Assembly (NCBI GenBank): GCA_963720805.1
Contig: CAVRGT010000011.1
Location: 89,623 to 153,622, forward strand
Direction: 5' to 3'
Length of the DNA stretch: 64,000 nt
DNA from: VRUE01 sp963720805
Lineage (GTDB): Bacteria > Actinomycetota > Thermoleophilia > Solirubrobacterales > 70-9
A program made the position numbers and the translations under genes. Position 1 is the first letter of the stretch, and each line of letters begins with the position of its first letter. Below, in pieces: positions 16,984 to 24,260 of this stretch. The notes under the pieces are model-generated. The model did no database searches. It was not told the DNA's origin and saw only the letters and a program-made list of their open reading frames with translations.

Positions 16984-18825
16984 ATGGATCGAACCGAACA
17001 AAGCAGGGCAGGACGGAGTATCCGGCTCGCCGTGGTCGCGGCGGGGATGCTGGCGCTGCTCTGCCTGCTCGCCAGCTCCGGCTTGCGCTCCAGCGCCGCC
17101 GCCGCGACCCCGGAACGGCCCAGCTTCGTCGTCATCCAGACCGACGACCAGACCCTCGACGGGCTCTACGCGGCCTTTGGCCACCCGCGACTGCAGGCGA
17201 TGCCGAACACGCTGAAACTGATCGCCAAGCGCGGCGAGACCTTCAACCGCTACTACGTCTCCTACCCGCTCTGCTGCCCCTCGCGAGTCAGCCTGCTGAC
17301 CGGGCGCTACGCCCATAACAGCGGGGTCAAGGGCAACATCCAGCCCAACGGCGGCTACTTCGGCTACTCCTTCCGGGGCGCCTACACCCACAACATCGGC
17401 ACCTGGCTGCAGGGCGCCGGCTACCGCACGATCCACGTCGGCAAGTTCCTCAACGGCTACGGCGACGAACCGTATTCGAGCGGTGCCGAAGTGCCGCCGG
17501 GTTGGACCGCCTGGCACTCGGTGCTGAAGGCGGACACGACTCACTACTACTACGGCTACTCGCTCAACAACAACGGCGTGATCGAAGGGCCCTACGGCGA
17601 CTCCGGCTCCTGGGAACCGCGCCAGTACACGACCCGAGACGACATCGGCTGCCCCTTCGCGCCGCTGAACGGCCAGCCCTGCTTCTACGAGACCGACACG
17701 CTGACCAACTTCGCCGCCCAGGAGCTGCGCAACACCTCGCCCGAACAGCCCTTCTACCTGCAACTCGACTACACCTCGCCGCACGGCGACTTCCGCCAAC
17801 CGGCGGGCCCCGAGCCGGCGCCCCGCCACTACGACTGGTTCAAAGGCGCACCCTTCCCCCACAACCGCGGCCAGGGCTTCGACGAGGGCAACGTCTCCGA
17901 CAAGCCGAGCTTCATCAAGGAAGCGCCCTACCTCTCGCTCAGTGACATCCACACCTATCGCGTCTACTGGGACAAGCAGCTGGACGCCGAGCGCTCGATC
18001 GACGACGGGGTCAAACTGCTGATCGACACGCTCGGCTCGCTGCACCGGCTGCGCAACACCTACGTCATCTTCACCTCCGACAACGGCTTCTTCTTCGGCG
18101 AGCACCGCCTGATTGGCGGCAAGTTCCTCGCCTATGAGCCCTCCACCCACATGCCCTTCCTGATCCGCGGGCCCCACATCAAGCCGAACAGCGAATCGGG
18201 CGAGATCGTCGGCAACATCGACGTCGCCCCGACGGTTCTCGACCTGGCCGGGGTCACGCCCGACAAGAGCGTCGACGGGCGCTCGCTGAAGCCGTTCTTC
18301 GAAGACCCCGACCTGCGCACTCTGCGGCCCTTCCTCTTCGAGTCCTTCGTCGAAACCTCGGACGTCGAGGAATCGGGGGCGATCGCCGAACCGGGCGACC
18401 AGAGCGCGACGGCGGCCCAGCGCACGCACAGCACCAGCGCGATCCCGGAGCTGCACCCACGCCGAGGCGGGGCAACGGCGTCGCTTCTGGCGCCGCCCAA
18501 GGACTACGAGGGAATCCGCCTCGGCCCCTACAAGTACATCGCCTGGCCGGACGGCGAGAAGGAGCTCTACGACCTCGAAACCGACCCCTACGAGCTCAAC
18601 AACCTGGTCCGCATCCGTAACTACTTCCCGGTCCGCAACTTCCTCCACCGCGAACTGACCGAACGGCTCGAGGACTGCGTCGGCCGCGGCTGCCGCGAAG
18701 AAGCCGCGGAAATCCCGCTAACGCGCCGCGAACGCCAACAGGTAATCCGCCAGGTCAAGGCGGAACGACGGGAAAAACAAAAGCAGAAAAAAGAACAGCA
18801 AAAGGGCAAACAGCAGAAACACTGA
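16984..18825 (+). CDS. Secreted sulfatase (type I, formylglycine-dependent)
   Basis: The 613-aa protein has a signal peptide (about residues 13-41, LAVVAAGMLALLCLLASSG) and an alkaline-phosphatase-like sulfatase domain. Metal-binding D54-D55 (QTDDQT), the maturation motif C97-x-P-S-R (LCCPSRVSLLTGR), the HVGKFLNGYG lysine, SPHGDF and the late SDNGFFFGEHR are all present. Cys97 would be converted to formylglycine. It removes sulfate from sulfated carbohydrates or arylsulfates. A basic, lysine/glutamine-rich tail (from about residue 590) is unusual and may contact the wall. It converges on the biotin carboxylase gene with 10 bp between stops. Confidence 0.9.
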   Translation: MDRTEQSRAGRSIRLAVVAAGMLALLCLLASSGLRSSAAAATPERPSFVVIQTDDQTLDGLYAAFGHPRLQAMPNTLKLIAKRGETFNRYYVSYPLCCPSRVSLLTGRYAHNSGVKGNIQPNGGYFGYSFRGAYTHNIGTWLQGAGYRTIHVGKFLNGYGDEPYSSGAEVPPGWTAWHSVLKADTTHYYYGYSLNNNGVIEGPYGDSGSWEPRQYTTRDDIGCPFAPLNGQPCFYETDTLTNFAAQELRNTSPEQPFYLQLDYTSPHGDFRQPAGPEPAPRHYDWFKGAPFPHNRGQGFDEGNVSDKPSFIKEAPYLSLSDIHTYRVYWDKQLDAERSIDDGVKLLIDTLGSLHRLRNTYVIFTSDNGFFFGEHRLIGGKFLAYEPSTHMPFLIRGPHIKPNSESGEIVGNIDVAPTVLDLAGVTPDKSVDGRSLKPFFEDPDLRTLRPFLFESFVETSDVEESGAIAEPGDQSATAAQRTHSTSAIPELHPRRGGATASLLAPPKDYEGIRLGPYKYIAWPDGEKELYDLETDPYELNNLVRIRNYFPVRNFLHRELTERLEDCVGRGCREEAAEIPLTRRERQQVIRQVKAERREKQKQKKEQQKGKQQKH

Positions 18826-18835
18826 GCGCCGCTGT

Positions 18836-20602
18836 TTACTTGATCACGGCGAGGACGTCGCCGCTGGAAACCGCATCGCCCTCGGCAATCTTGAGCTCCT
18901 CGACCTTGCCGGCGCGGTGGGCGACGATCTCGTTCTCCATCTTCATCGCCTCGATCACGCAGATCAGATCGCCCTCGGCAACCTCGGCGCCTTTCTCGAC
19001 GGCGACCTTGAAGACGGTGCCCTGCAGCGGCGAGGGCAGTGACTCGCTGGAGGAACCGCCGCCGCCACCGGCCTTGCGCTCGCGCTTCGGCGGTTTCTTG
19101 CCGCCCGCCGCCGGGGCCGCGGCGGCACCCGCGATGGCCTCACCGATCACCTTGACGTCGAAGAGCTTGCCCGAGACCTCGACCTTGTAGTCGCGACTGA
19201 CGATCTCGCCGCCGTCCTCGGAGGGCTCGGGCGGCTTCGGGTCGGCCGGAGCGGTCGACTTGAGCCAGTCGCGGTCCTCCATCAGGTCGCGGCAGGTCTC
19301 GCCCTTTGCCCACTGCTCGGTGGCGAGGATCGCTTCGTGGAAGGGGATCAGCGTGGTCAGGCCGCCCGAGTCGTATTCGGAGAGGGCCCGCAGCATGCGC
19401 CTCGTCGCCTTCTCGCGGTCGACGTCCCAGACGATCAGCTTGGCCACCATCGGGTCGTACATCGGCGTCACCTCGGAGCCGCCCTCGACGCCGGAGTCGA
19501 CGCGGACGCCGGGGCCGGAAGGCTCGCGGTAGGAGTCGCCGATCGGGCCCGGGGCGGGAGCGAACTTCTTGTGCGCCGCCTCGGCGTTGATCCGGCACTC
19601 GATCGACCAGCCATTTAGTTTCACGTCCTGCTGGGCGATCGAGAGCGGCTCACCAGCGGCGATGAGGATCTGCTCGCGAACGATGTCGATGCCGCTGACC
19701 ATCTCGGTCACGCAGTGCTCGACCTGCACGCGGGTGTTCATCTCGAGGAAGAAGTACTCCTCGCCGACCTGCATGCCCTCGATCGTGCCGGCGCCACGGT
19801 AGCCGACAGCCGCGGCCGCGTCAGTGGCGATCTTGCCGATCCGCTCGCGCATCTCCTCGTCGACGTGCGGCCCCGGGGCCTCCTCGATCACCTTCTGGTG
19901 GCGGCGCTGGATCGAGCAGTCGCGCTCACCGAGGTGGATCACGTTGCCGTGCCCGTCGGCGAGCACCTGGACCTCGACGTGGCGCGGGTCCTCGAGGTAG
20001 CGCTCAACGTAGACGCGGTCATCGGAGAAGAACTTCTCGCCTTCCCGGCCTGAGCCCTCGAAGGCCTCCTGAAGGTCGTCGGGCGTCATCGCCACGCGGA
20101 AGCCCTTGCCGCCGCCGCCGCCCGCGGCCTTGCAGGCGACCGGGTAGCCGGCTTCCTCGGCCTGCTTGCGGGCCTCGTCGAGGTCCTTGGCGACCTCGGT
20201 CGAGCCGGGGACGATCGGCACCCCGGCCTGCTCCATGATCTCGCGCGCCTTCGTCTTCGAGCCCATCGCATCGATCGCCTCCGGCGGCGGGCCGATCCAG
20301 GTGATCCCCGCCTCGTCGCAGGCGCGGGCCATCTCGGCGTTCTCGGCGAGGAAGCCGTAGCCGGGGTGGATCCCTTCAGCGCCCGCATCCTTCGCCGTCT
20401 CGATGATCTCGGCGATGTTGAGGTAGCTCTCCGCCGGCACCGCCGGTCCGATCAGGAAGGCCTCGTCGGCCGCGCGCACGTGCGGGGCATCGCGGTCGAT
20501 CTCCGAGTAGACGGCGACCGAGCCGATGCCCATCTCCTTCAGCGTGCGGGCCACGCGAATCGCGATCTCGCCGCGGTTGGCAATCAAGACCTTCTGGAAC
20601 AC
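18836..20602 (-). CDS. Acyl-CoA carboxylase biotin carboxylase plus carrier subunit (AccA3-type)
   Basis: The 588-aa protein starts FQKVLIANRGEIAIRVARTL and contains the biotin-carboxylase ATP-grasp (AAGGGGGKGFRV, EEYFFLEMNTRVQVEH). A proline-rich linker at about 460-520 precedes the biotinyl domain ending at EAMKMEN, with biotin on K554. In actinobacteria this fused alpha subunit works with beta carboxyltransferases on acetyl-CoA, propionyl-CoA or longer acyl-CoA. No beta subunit is in the window. A small protein at 26841-27035 resembles epsilon subunits but is not adjacent. It is divergent from the PHP gene with a hairpin in the gap. Confidence 0.92.
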   Translation of the reverse strand: MFQKVLIANRGEIAIRVARTLKEMGIGSVAVYSEIDRDAPHVRAADEAFLIGPAVPAESYLNIAEIIETAKDAGAEGIHPGYGFLAENAEMARACDEAGITWIGPPPEAIDAMGSKTKAREIMEQAGVPIVPGSTEVAKDLDEARKQAEEAGYPVACKAAGGGGGKGFRVAMTPDDLQEAFEGSGREGEKFFSDDRVYVERYLEDPRHVEVQVLADGHGNVIHLGERDCSIQRRHQKVIEEAPGPHVDEEMRERIGKIATDAAAAVGYRGAGTIEGMQVGEEYFFLEMNTRVQVEHCVTEMVSGIDIVREQILIAAGEPLSIAQQDVKLNGWSIECRINAEAAHKKFAPAPGPIGDSYREPSGPGVRVDSGVEGGSEVTPMYDPMVAKLIVWDVDREKATRRMLRALSEYDSGGLTTLIPFHEAILATEQWAKGETCRDLMEDRDWLKSTAPADPKPPEPSEDGGEIVSRDYKVEVSGKLFDVKVIGEAIAGAAAAPAAGGKKPPKRERKAGGGGGSSSESLPSPLQGTVFKVAVEKGAEVAEGDLICVIEAMKMENEIVAHRAGKVEELKIAEGDAVSSGDVLAVIK

Positions 20603-20635
20603 GGCGGCGCAGTCTAGTTATCGGGCGGATGGAAG

Positions 20636-20737
20636 GGAGGGCCGATCTCCCTCCGGCGGAAACCGTCCGGCTGGCACGCGTGCTCGGGCTCGGATCGTTC
20701 CGCTCCCAAGCTTCCGCCCGAGGGAGATCGGCCCTCC
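20636..20737. repeat. Inverted repeat in divergent intergenic region
   Basis: Positions 20636-20660 and 20713-20737 form a 25-bp stem with one mismatch around a 52-nt loop; arm GGAGGGCCGATCTCCCTC. The loop contains the palindrome GCACGCGTGC. It lies between two divergently transcribed genes, so simple termination is not an obvious role. Confidence 0.8.
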
Positions 20738-20801
20738 TGGCAACCGGCGAAACCAGCAGCGCCGCCGCCATGCCATTCGGTGCAATAGCTTCCCCGACCT
20801 G

Positions 20802-21611
20802 ATGTTGATCGAGCTGCAGTCGCACTCCACGGTCTCGGATGGCCAGCTGGCGCCGGGAGAAGTTGTTGCCCAGGCCTGGGAGGCCGGCGTTACCACCCTG
20901 GCGTTGACGGACCATGACGCCGTGGCCGGAGTTGAGGAGGCTGCTGAGGCGGCCAAGGGGTTTGGGATCGAGCTGGTGCCCGCAATCGAGATGTCCTGCG
21001 TGCACGAGTACGCGGAAGACCTGCATATCTGCGGGTATTGGGTCGACCTGGCGACGATCAAGCCGGTCTGCGAAAGGGCGCAGAAGGAACGGGTCAACCG
21101 GGCCGAGGAGATCATCGGGCGGCTGCGCAACTGGGGCTTCGAAATCAAACTCGAGGACGCGATCAAAGAGGCCGGCGACGCCCTCTCGATCGGCCGGCCC
21201 CACATCGCCCGCGCCGCCGGCGCAAGCGGCGATCTCGGCCCCTTCTTCGAGGAGTACCTCGTCCCCGGCGCCAAGGCCTTCGTCCCCCGGCGCTGGCCCA
21301 CCGCCGAGCAGGCGATCGCGCTGATCCACGAGGCAGGCGGAACCGCCGTAATCGCCCACCCCTACTGGGACATCGACGACCCCGACGAGGTAGAGGACCT
21401 GATCCGCTCCCTAAAACCCGACGGCGTAGAGGCCTTCTACCCGCCCCACACCCAAGAGCAGACCGAACACCTCCTCCACCTCTGCGACGAGCTAAACCTC
21501 ATCCCCACCGCCTCCTCCGACTACCACGGCCCCACCCACAAGACCTTCTCCAAATTCGGCGACTACAACACCTACGGCCTAGCCGACCCCCAGGTCCCCC
21601 CCAAGCCGTAA
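20802..21611 (+). CDS. PHP-domain phosphoesterase (RNase AM/YciV-like)
   Basis: From ATG 20802 the protein has 269 aa. It shows the PHP metal motifs: LQSHSTVSDGQLAPGEVV (first motif, usually HxHxxxSDG; here QSHSTVSDG), ALTDHDAVAGVEEA (second), VPAIEMSC (third), AVIAHPYW (fourth) and ASSDYHGPTH (final). The family includes bacterial 3',5'-nucleoside bisphosphate phosphatase and RNase AM. The first histidine of HxH is replaced by glutamine if QSH is read as the motif, but this is common in the group. Initiation at the adjacent TTG 20805 cannot be excluded. It converges on the sulfate genes. Confidence 0.85.
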   Translation: MLIELQSHSTVSDGQLAPGEVVAQAWEAGVTTLALTDHDAVAGVEEAAEAAKGFGIELVPAIEMSCVHEYAEDLHICGYWVDLATIKPVCERAQKERVNRAEEIIGRLRNWGFEIKLEDAIKEAGDALSIGRPHIARAAGASGDLGPFFEEYLVPGAKAFVPRRWPTAEQAIALIHEAGGTAVIAHPYWDIDDPDEVEDLIRSLKPDGVEAFYPPHTQEQTEHLLHLCDELNLIPTASSDYHGPTHKTFSKFGDYNTYGLADPQVPPKP

Positions 21612-21628
21612 CGAGACCAGCAACCCCC

Positions 21629-21752
21629 TTCCGGTGCGCCTTTTACGGCCCACAGCCACATAAAGCGCACCGGAACCAACAAGCAGCTAAGGGAGTGCAT
21701 CGAGTCGCTCCCCTGCGCCTTGTGCACGCTGGGAGTGCATAAAGCACACCGG
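21629..21752. repeat. Two degenerate family A inverted repeats
   Basis: Copy one (21629-21675) pairs TTCCGGTGCGCCTTTTA with TAAAGCGCACCGGAA, with one bulge. Copy two (21713-21752) pairs CTGCGCCTTGTGCAC with GTGCATAAAGCACACCGG imperfectly around GCTGGGA. Both resemble the perfect element at 11496-11548. The direct repeat GGGAGTGCAT occurs twice between them. Confidence 0.65.
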
Positions 21753-21759
21753 AACGAAG

Positions 21760-21835
21760 ACGGGGCGGGAGCCCCATCTCAAAACACTCAAGAGCGGCGC
21801 CAGCCGCTCGTTTTGAGATGGGGCTCCCGCCCCGT
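21760..21835. repeat. Perfect inverted repeat, family B copy 1
   Basis: Positions 21760-21785 and 21810-21835 form a perfect 26-bp stem. The 24-nt loop begins ACTCAAG and then folds as AGCGGC/GCCGCT, ending in C. AAAAC and GTTTT close it. It lies between the convergent PHP and cysC genes and could act as a bidirectional terminator, but the same loop occurs at three other loci. Confidence 0.9.
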
Positions 21836-21850
21836 TTCACTTCGAGGTCT

Positions 21851-22405
21851 TTATGCAGTAACAGCAGCGGCGGGGATCAGCTCCCGCGACTCCAAGTACT
21901 CCAGCAGCTTCTGCGCCGACTCCTCGGGAGTCTCGTTCTCGGTATCGCAGACCCAGGCCGGATTCTCCGGGATCTCATACGGGTCCGAGACGCCGGTGAA
22001 TTCCTTGATCTCGCCCGAGAACGCCTTGGCGTAGAGCCCCTTGACGTCGCGCTCGGCGCAGGTGTCGACCGAGGCCTTGACGTAGACCTCGATGAAGCGG
22101 TCGCCCATCAGCTCGTGGGCCTCGTCGCGGATCTCGGCGTAAGGGGAGATCGCCGCGGTGATCACCGGCACGCCGTTGCGGGAGAGCAGGTCGGCGACGA
22201 AGGCGATGCGACGGATGTTGATGTCGCGGTCCTCCTTGGAGAAGCCCAAGCCCTTGGAGAGGTTTTCGCGCACGACGTCGCCGTCGAGGATCTCGAGCTT
22301 TGAGCCGCGCTCGAGCAGGTGGCCCTCCAAGAGCCTTGAGATCGTTGTCTTGCCGGCACCGGAGAGTCCGGTGAACCAGAGGGTGAAGCCCTTCTCGCCA
22401 GCCAT
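21851..22405 (-). CDS. cysC: Adenylylsulfate (APS) kinase
   Basis: The 184-aa kinase phosphorylates APS to PAPS. It has the P-loop GLSGAGKTT (13-21), the EILDGDVVRENLSKGLGF segment, the FIEVYVKASVDTCAERDVKG stretch, and KGLYAKAFSGEIKEFTGVSDPYE before the end, all classical CysC features. It is 6 bp downstream of sat and the two overlap functionally. Because the cysH product looks like an APS reductase, PAPS made here may serve sulfation more than reduction. Confidence 0.95.
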   Translation of the reverse strand: MAGEKGFTLWFTGLSGAGKTTISRLLEGHLLERGSKLEILDGDVVRENLSKGLGFSKEDRDINIRRIAFVADLLSRNGVPVITAAISPYAEIRDEAHELMGDRFIEVYVKASVDTCAERDVKGLYAKAFSGEIKEFTGVSDPYEIPENPAWVCDTENETPEESAQKLLEYLESRELIPAAAVTA

Positions 22406-22411
22406 GCTTTC

Positions 22412-23488
22412 TCAGTCCTCCTTGTAAGCGTCGATCAGGATGTCGGCGACCTCGTCACGCGAGAACTCGTGCGGCGGCCTTTCGCCGTTGCCGAGCATTT
22501 CGCGAACCTTGGTTCCGGAGAGGAACAGGCGCGCCTCTTGGTCATGCGGACAGGTCTTGTTGGAAGCAAGCCCCTCGCACTCGTTGCACCAGAAGGTGTG
22601 CTCGAACATCAGCGGCTCGATGCCGAGCTCGTCGATGTCGATCGTCTCGAAGATCTTCTGCGCGTCATAGGTGCCGTAGTAATCCCCGGCACCGGCGTGA
22701 TCGCGGCCGACGATGAAGTGCGTCGCCCCGTAGTTGCGGCGGACGATCGCGTGCAGGACCGCCTCCCGCGGGCCGGCGTAGTGCATCTTCGCCGGCTTCA
22801 CGCCCAGCACCACCCGGTCGTTCGGGTAGTAGTTCTCCATCAGCACCTCGTAGCAGCGCATCCGCACGTCGGCGGGGATGTCGCCGGCCTTGGTCTTGCC
22901 GATCAGCGGGTGGATGAAGAGCCCGTCGCAGGTCTCCAGTGCCGCCTTGGTCAGGTACTCGTGGGCGCGGTGGATCGGGTTGCGGGTCTGGAAGGCGACG
23001 ATCTTTTTCCAGCCGCGCGCCTCGAAGTCGGCCTTGTGCTCTGCCGCCGTCTTGTAGCGGCGCATGAAGGCCTCCTCGTGGTCCGGCAGCGCGTCGACCT
23101 CGAGCGGGCCGGCAATGCAGCGGCTGCCCTCGGCGTAGATTGCGGCGACGCCCGGGTGCTCCCCGTCGGTCGTGCCGTAGACCAGCTCGGCCTCGCGCTT
23201 GGCGTCGCGCTCCCAGATCTCCTCGACCGTGATCCGGCCCAGCGGCTTGCCTTCATCGCTGGAGAGCGCGATCACGTCGCCGACCTCGCACTCGAGGTCG
23301 CTCGCCAGGGTGATCGGGATCGGCCAGTAGTCACCGCCCGTGGTGCGCATCTCAGAACAGACGCGCTCCCAGTCGGCAGAGCCCTGGAAGCCGGTCAGCG
23401 GCGCGAAGCCACCGTTGCCGATCATCTCGAAGTCGGCGGTGTGGCGCTCGTCAAGTGTCAAAGAAAGCTCAGTCATCGTCTCGCTCAT
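22412..23488 (-). CDS. sat: ATP sulfurylase (sulfate adenylyltransferase, Sat type)
   Basis: The 358-aa enzyme is of the single-chain Sat type, not the CysDN type. It carries QTRNPIHRAHEYLTKAALE (the QxRNPxHxxH active-site loop), LVKPAKMHYAGPREAVLHA-like GVKPAKMHYAGPREA, and IVGRDHAGAGDYY. It makes APS from ATP and sulfate. A cysteine set CNECEG and CPHDQE near the C-terminus suggests a small zinc site. It lies between cysH and cysC in the assimilation operon; alternative starts close to the ATG (METM, residues 3-4) are possible. Confidence 0.95.
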   Translation of the reverse strand: MSETMTELSLTLDERHTADFEMIGNGGFAPLTGFQGSADWERVCSEMRTTGGDYWPIPITLASDLECEVGDVIALSSDEGKPLGRITVEEIWERDAKREAELVYGTTDGEHPGVAAIYAEGSRCIAGPLEVDALPDHEEAFMRRYKTAAEHKADFEARGWKKIVAFQTRNPIHRAHEYLTKAALETCDGLFIHPLIGKTKAGDIPADVRMRCYEVLMENYYPNDRVVLGVKPAKMHYAGPREAVLHAIVRRNYGATHFIVGRDHAGAGDYYGTYDAQKIFETIDIDELGIEPLMFEHTFWCNECEGLASNKTCPHDQEARLFLSGTKVREMLGNGERPPHEFSRDEVADILIDAYKED

Positions 23489-23552
23489 GCGTTAAGTCTC
23501 ACCAATCGGTTGGGAAGGATTACGAAGGGGTTATCTCAGGCGCGTGGCGCCG

Positions 23553-24260
23553 CTAGTTGATCCCGCACTCGGTCTTTTCGAGACCCGCCCAGCGGCCATC
23601 GCGGGACGAACCGCCGACACCGACCGGCTTGGTGCAGTGCGTGCAACCGATCGAGGGGTAGCCCTGATCGTGGAGCGGGTTGTACGGGAGGTCGTGCTCA
23701 TGGATGTAGTTCCAGACATCGCGTTCGGTCCAGTCCGCGAGCGGGTTGAGCTTCCAGAGCTCAAAGCGCTTGTCCCAGCCGAACTTCGGAGTGTTGGCGC
23801 GGCTGGCTGAGTCCTCACGGCGGACGCCGGCGAGCCAGCAGTCTACGGAAGAGAGCGCCCTGCGCATCGGCTCCACCTTGCGCAATCCGCAGCAGGCGTC
23901 GGGATCGCTGTTCCAGAGCTCGTCGCCGTGCTGGGCGGCCTGCTCTGCCAGCGTCAGGTTGTGGTAGCGGTCGAACTCGATCCCCAGCGACGCGGCGAGG
24001 CGATCGCGCGTCTCATACGTCTCCGAGAAGAGGACGTCGGTGTCGAGGTAGAAGAAGCGGGCCTGCGGGTTGACCTTGCTCGCCAAGTGAGCGGTCACCG
24101 AGCTGGTTTTCTGGAACGAGCAGGCGATGTAGTGGCTCTCGCCAAAGGTCTCGAACATCCACTCGATCGTCTGCTCGGCCGTGCGGCCCTCGAGCTCGGC
24201 GGCGATCGCCTCCGGATCGGAGATGGCGGCTGGGGCGGCGAGCGGGTTCATATCGCGCAC
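23553..24260 (-). CDS. cysH: Assimilatory APS reductase (Fe-S type CysH)
   Basis: The 235-aa protein has the PP-loop nucleotide-binding domain and the terminal catalytic ECGIN (Cys232). It also has two cysteine pairs, C123-C124 in DACCGLRKVEPM and C206/C209 in IGCTHCT, which bind a [4Fe-4S] cluster. PAPS-specific reductases lack these pairs, so the enzyme most likely reduces APS to sulfite. Thioredoxin is the usual donor. The start lies inside the sulfite-reductase gene end (13-nt overlap), so the two are coupled. A cysteine-free C-terminus beyond ECGIN is normal. Confidence 0.93.
   Translation of the reverse strand: MRDMNPLAAPAAISDPEAIAAELEGRTAEQTIEWMFETFGESHYIACSFQKTSSVTAHLASKVNPQARFFYLDTDVLFSETYETRDRLAASLGIEFDRYHNLTLAEQAAQHGDELWNSDPDACCGLRKVEPMRRALSSVDCWLAGVRREDSASRANTPKFGWDKRFELWKLNPLADWTERDVWNYIHEHDLPYNPLHDQGYPSIGCTHCTKPVGVGGSSRDGRWAGLEKTECGIN

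Noticed and set aside
16930..18648. Very long (572-codon) minus-strand open frame opposite the sulfatase
   Set aside because: It is an antisense shadow created by the GC-rich third-position bias of the sulfatase, which has intact catalytic motifs on the plus strand.
21612..21850. CRISPR array, suggested by repeats in this gap
   Set aside because: The repeats are three separate hairpins with different arms, not identical direct repeats with regular spacers.
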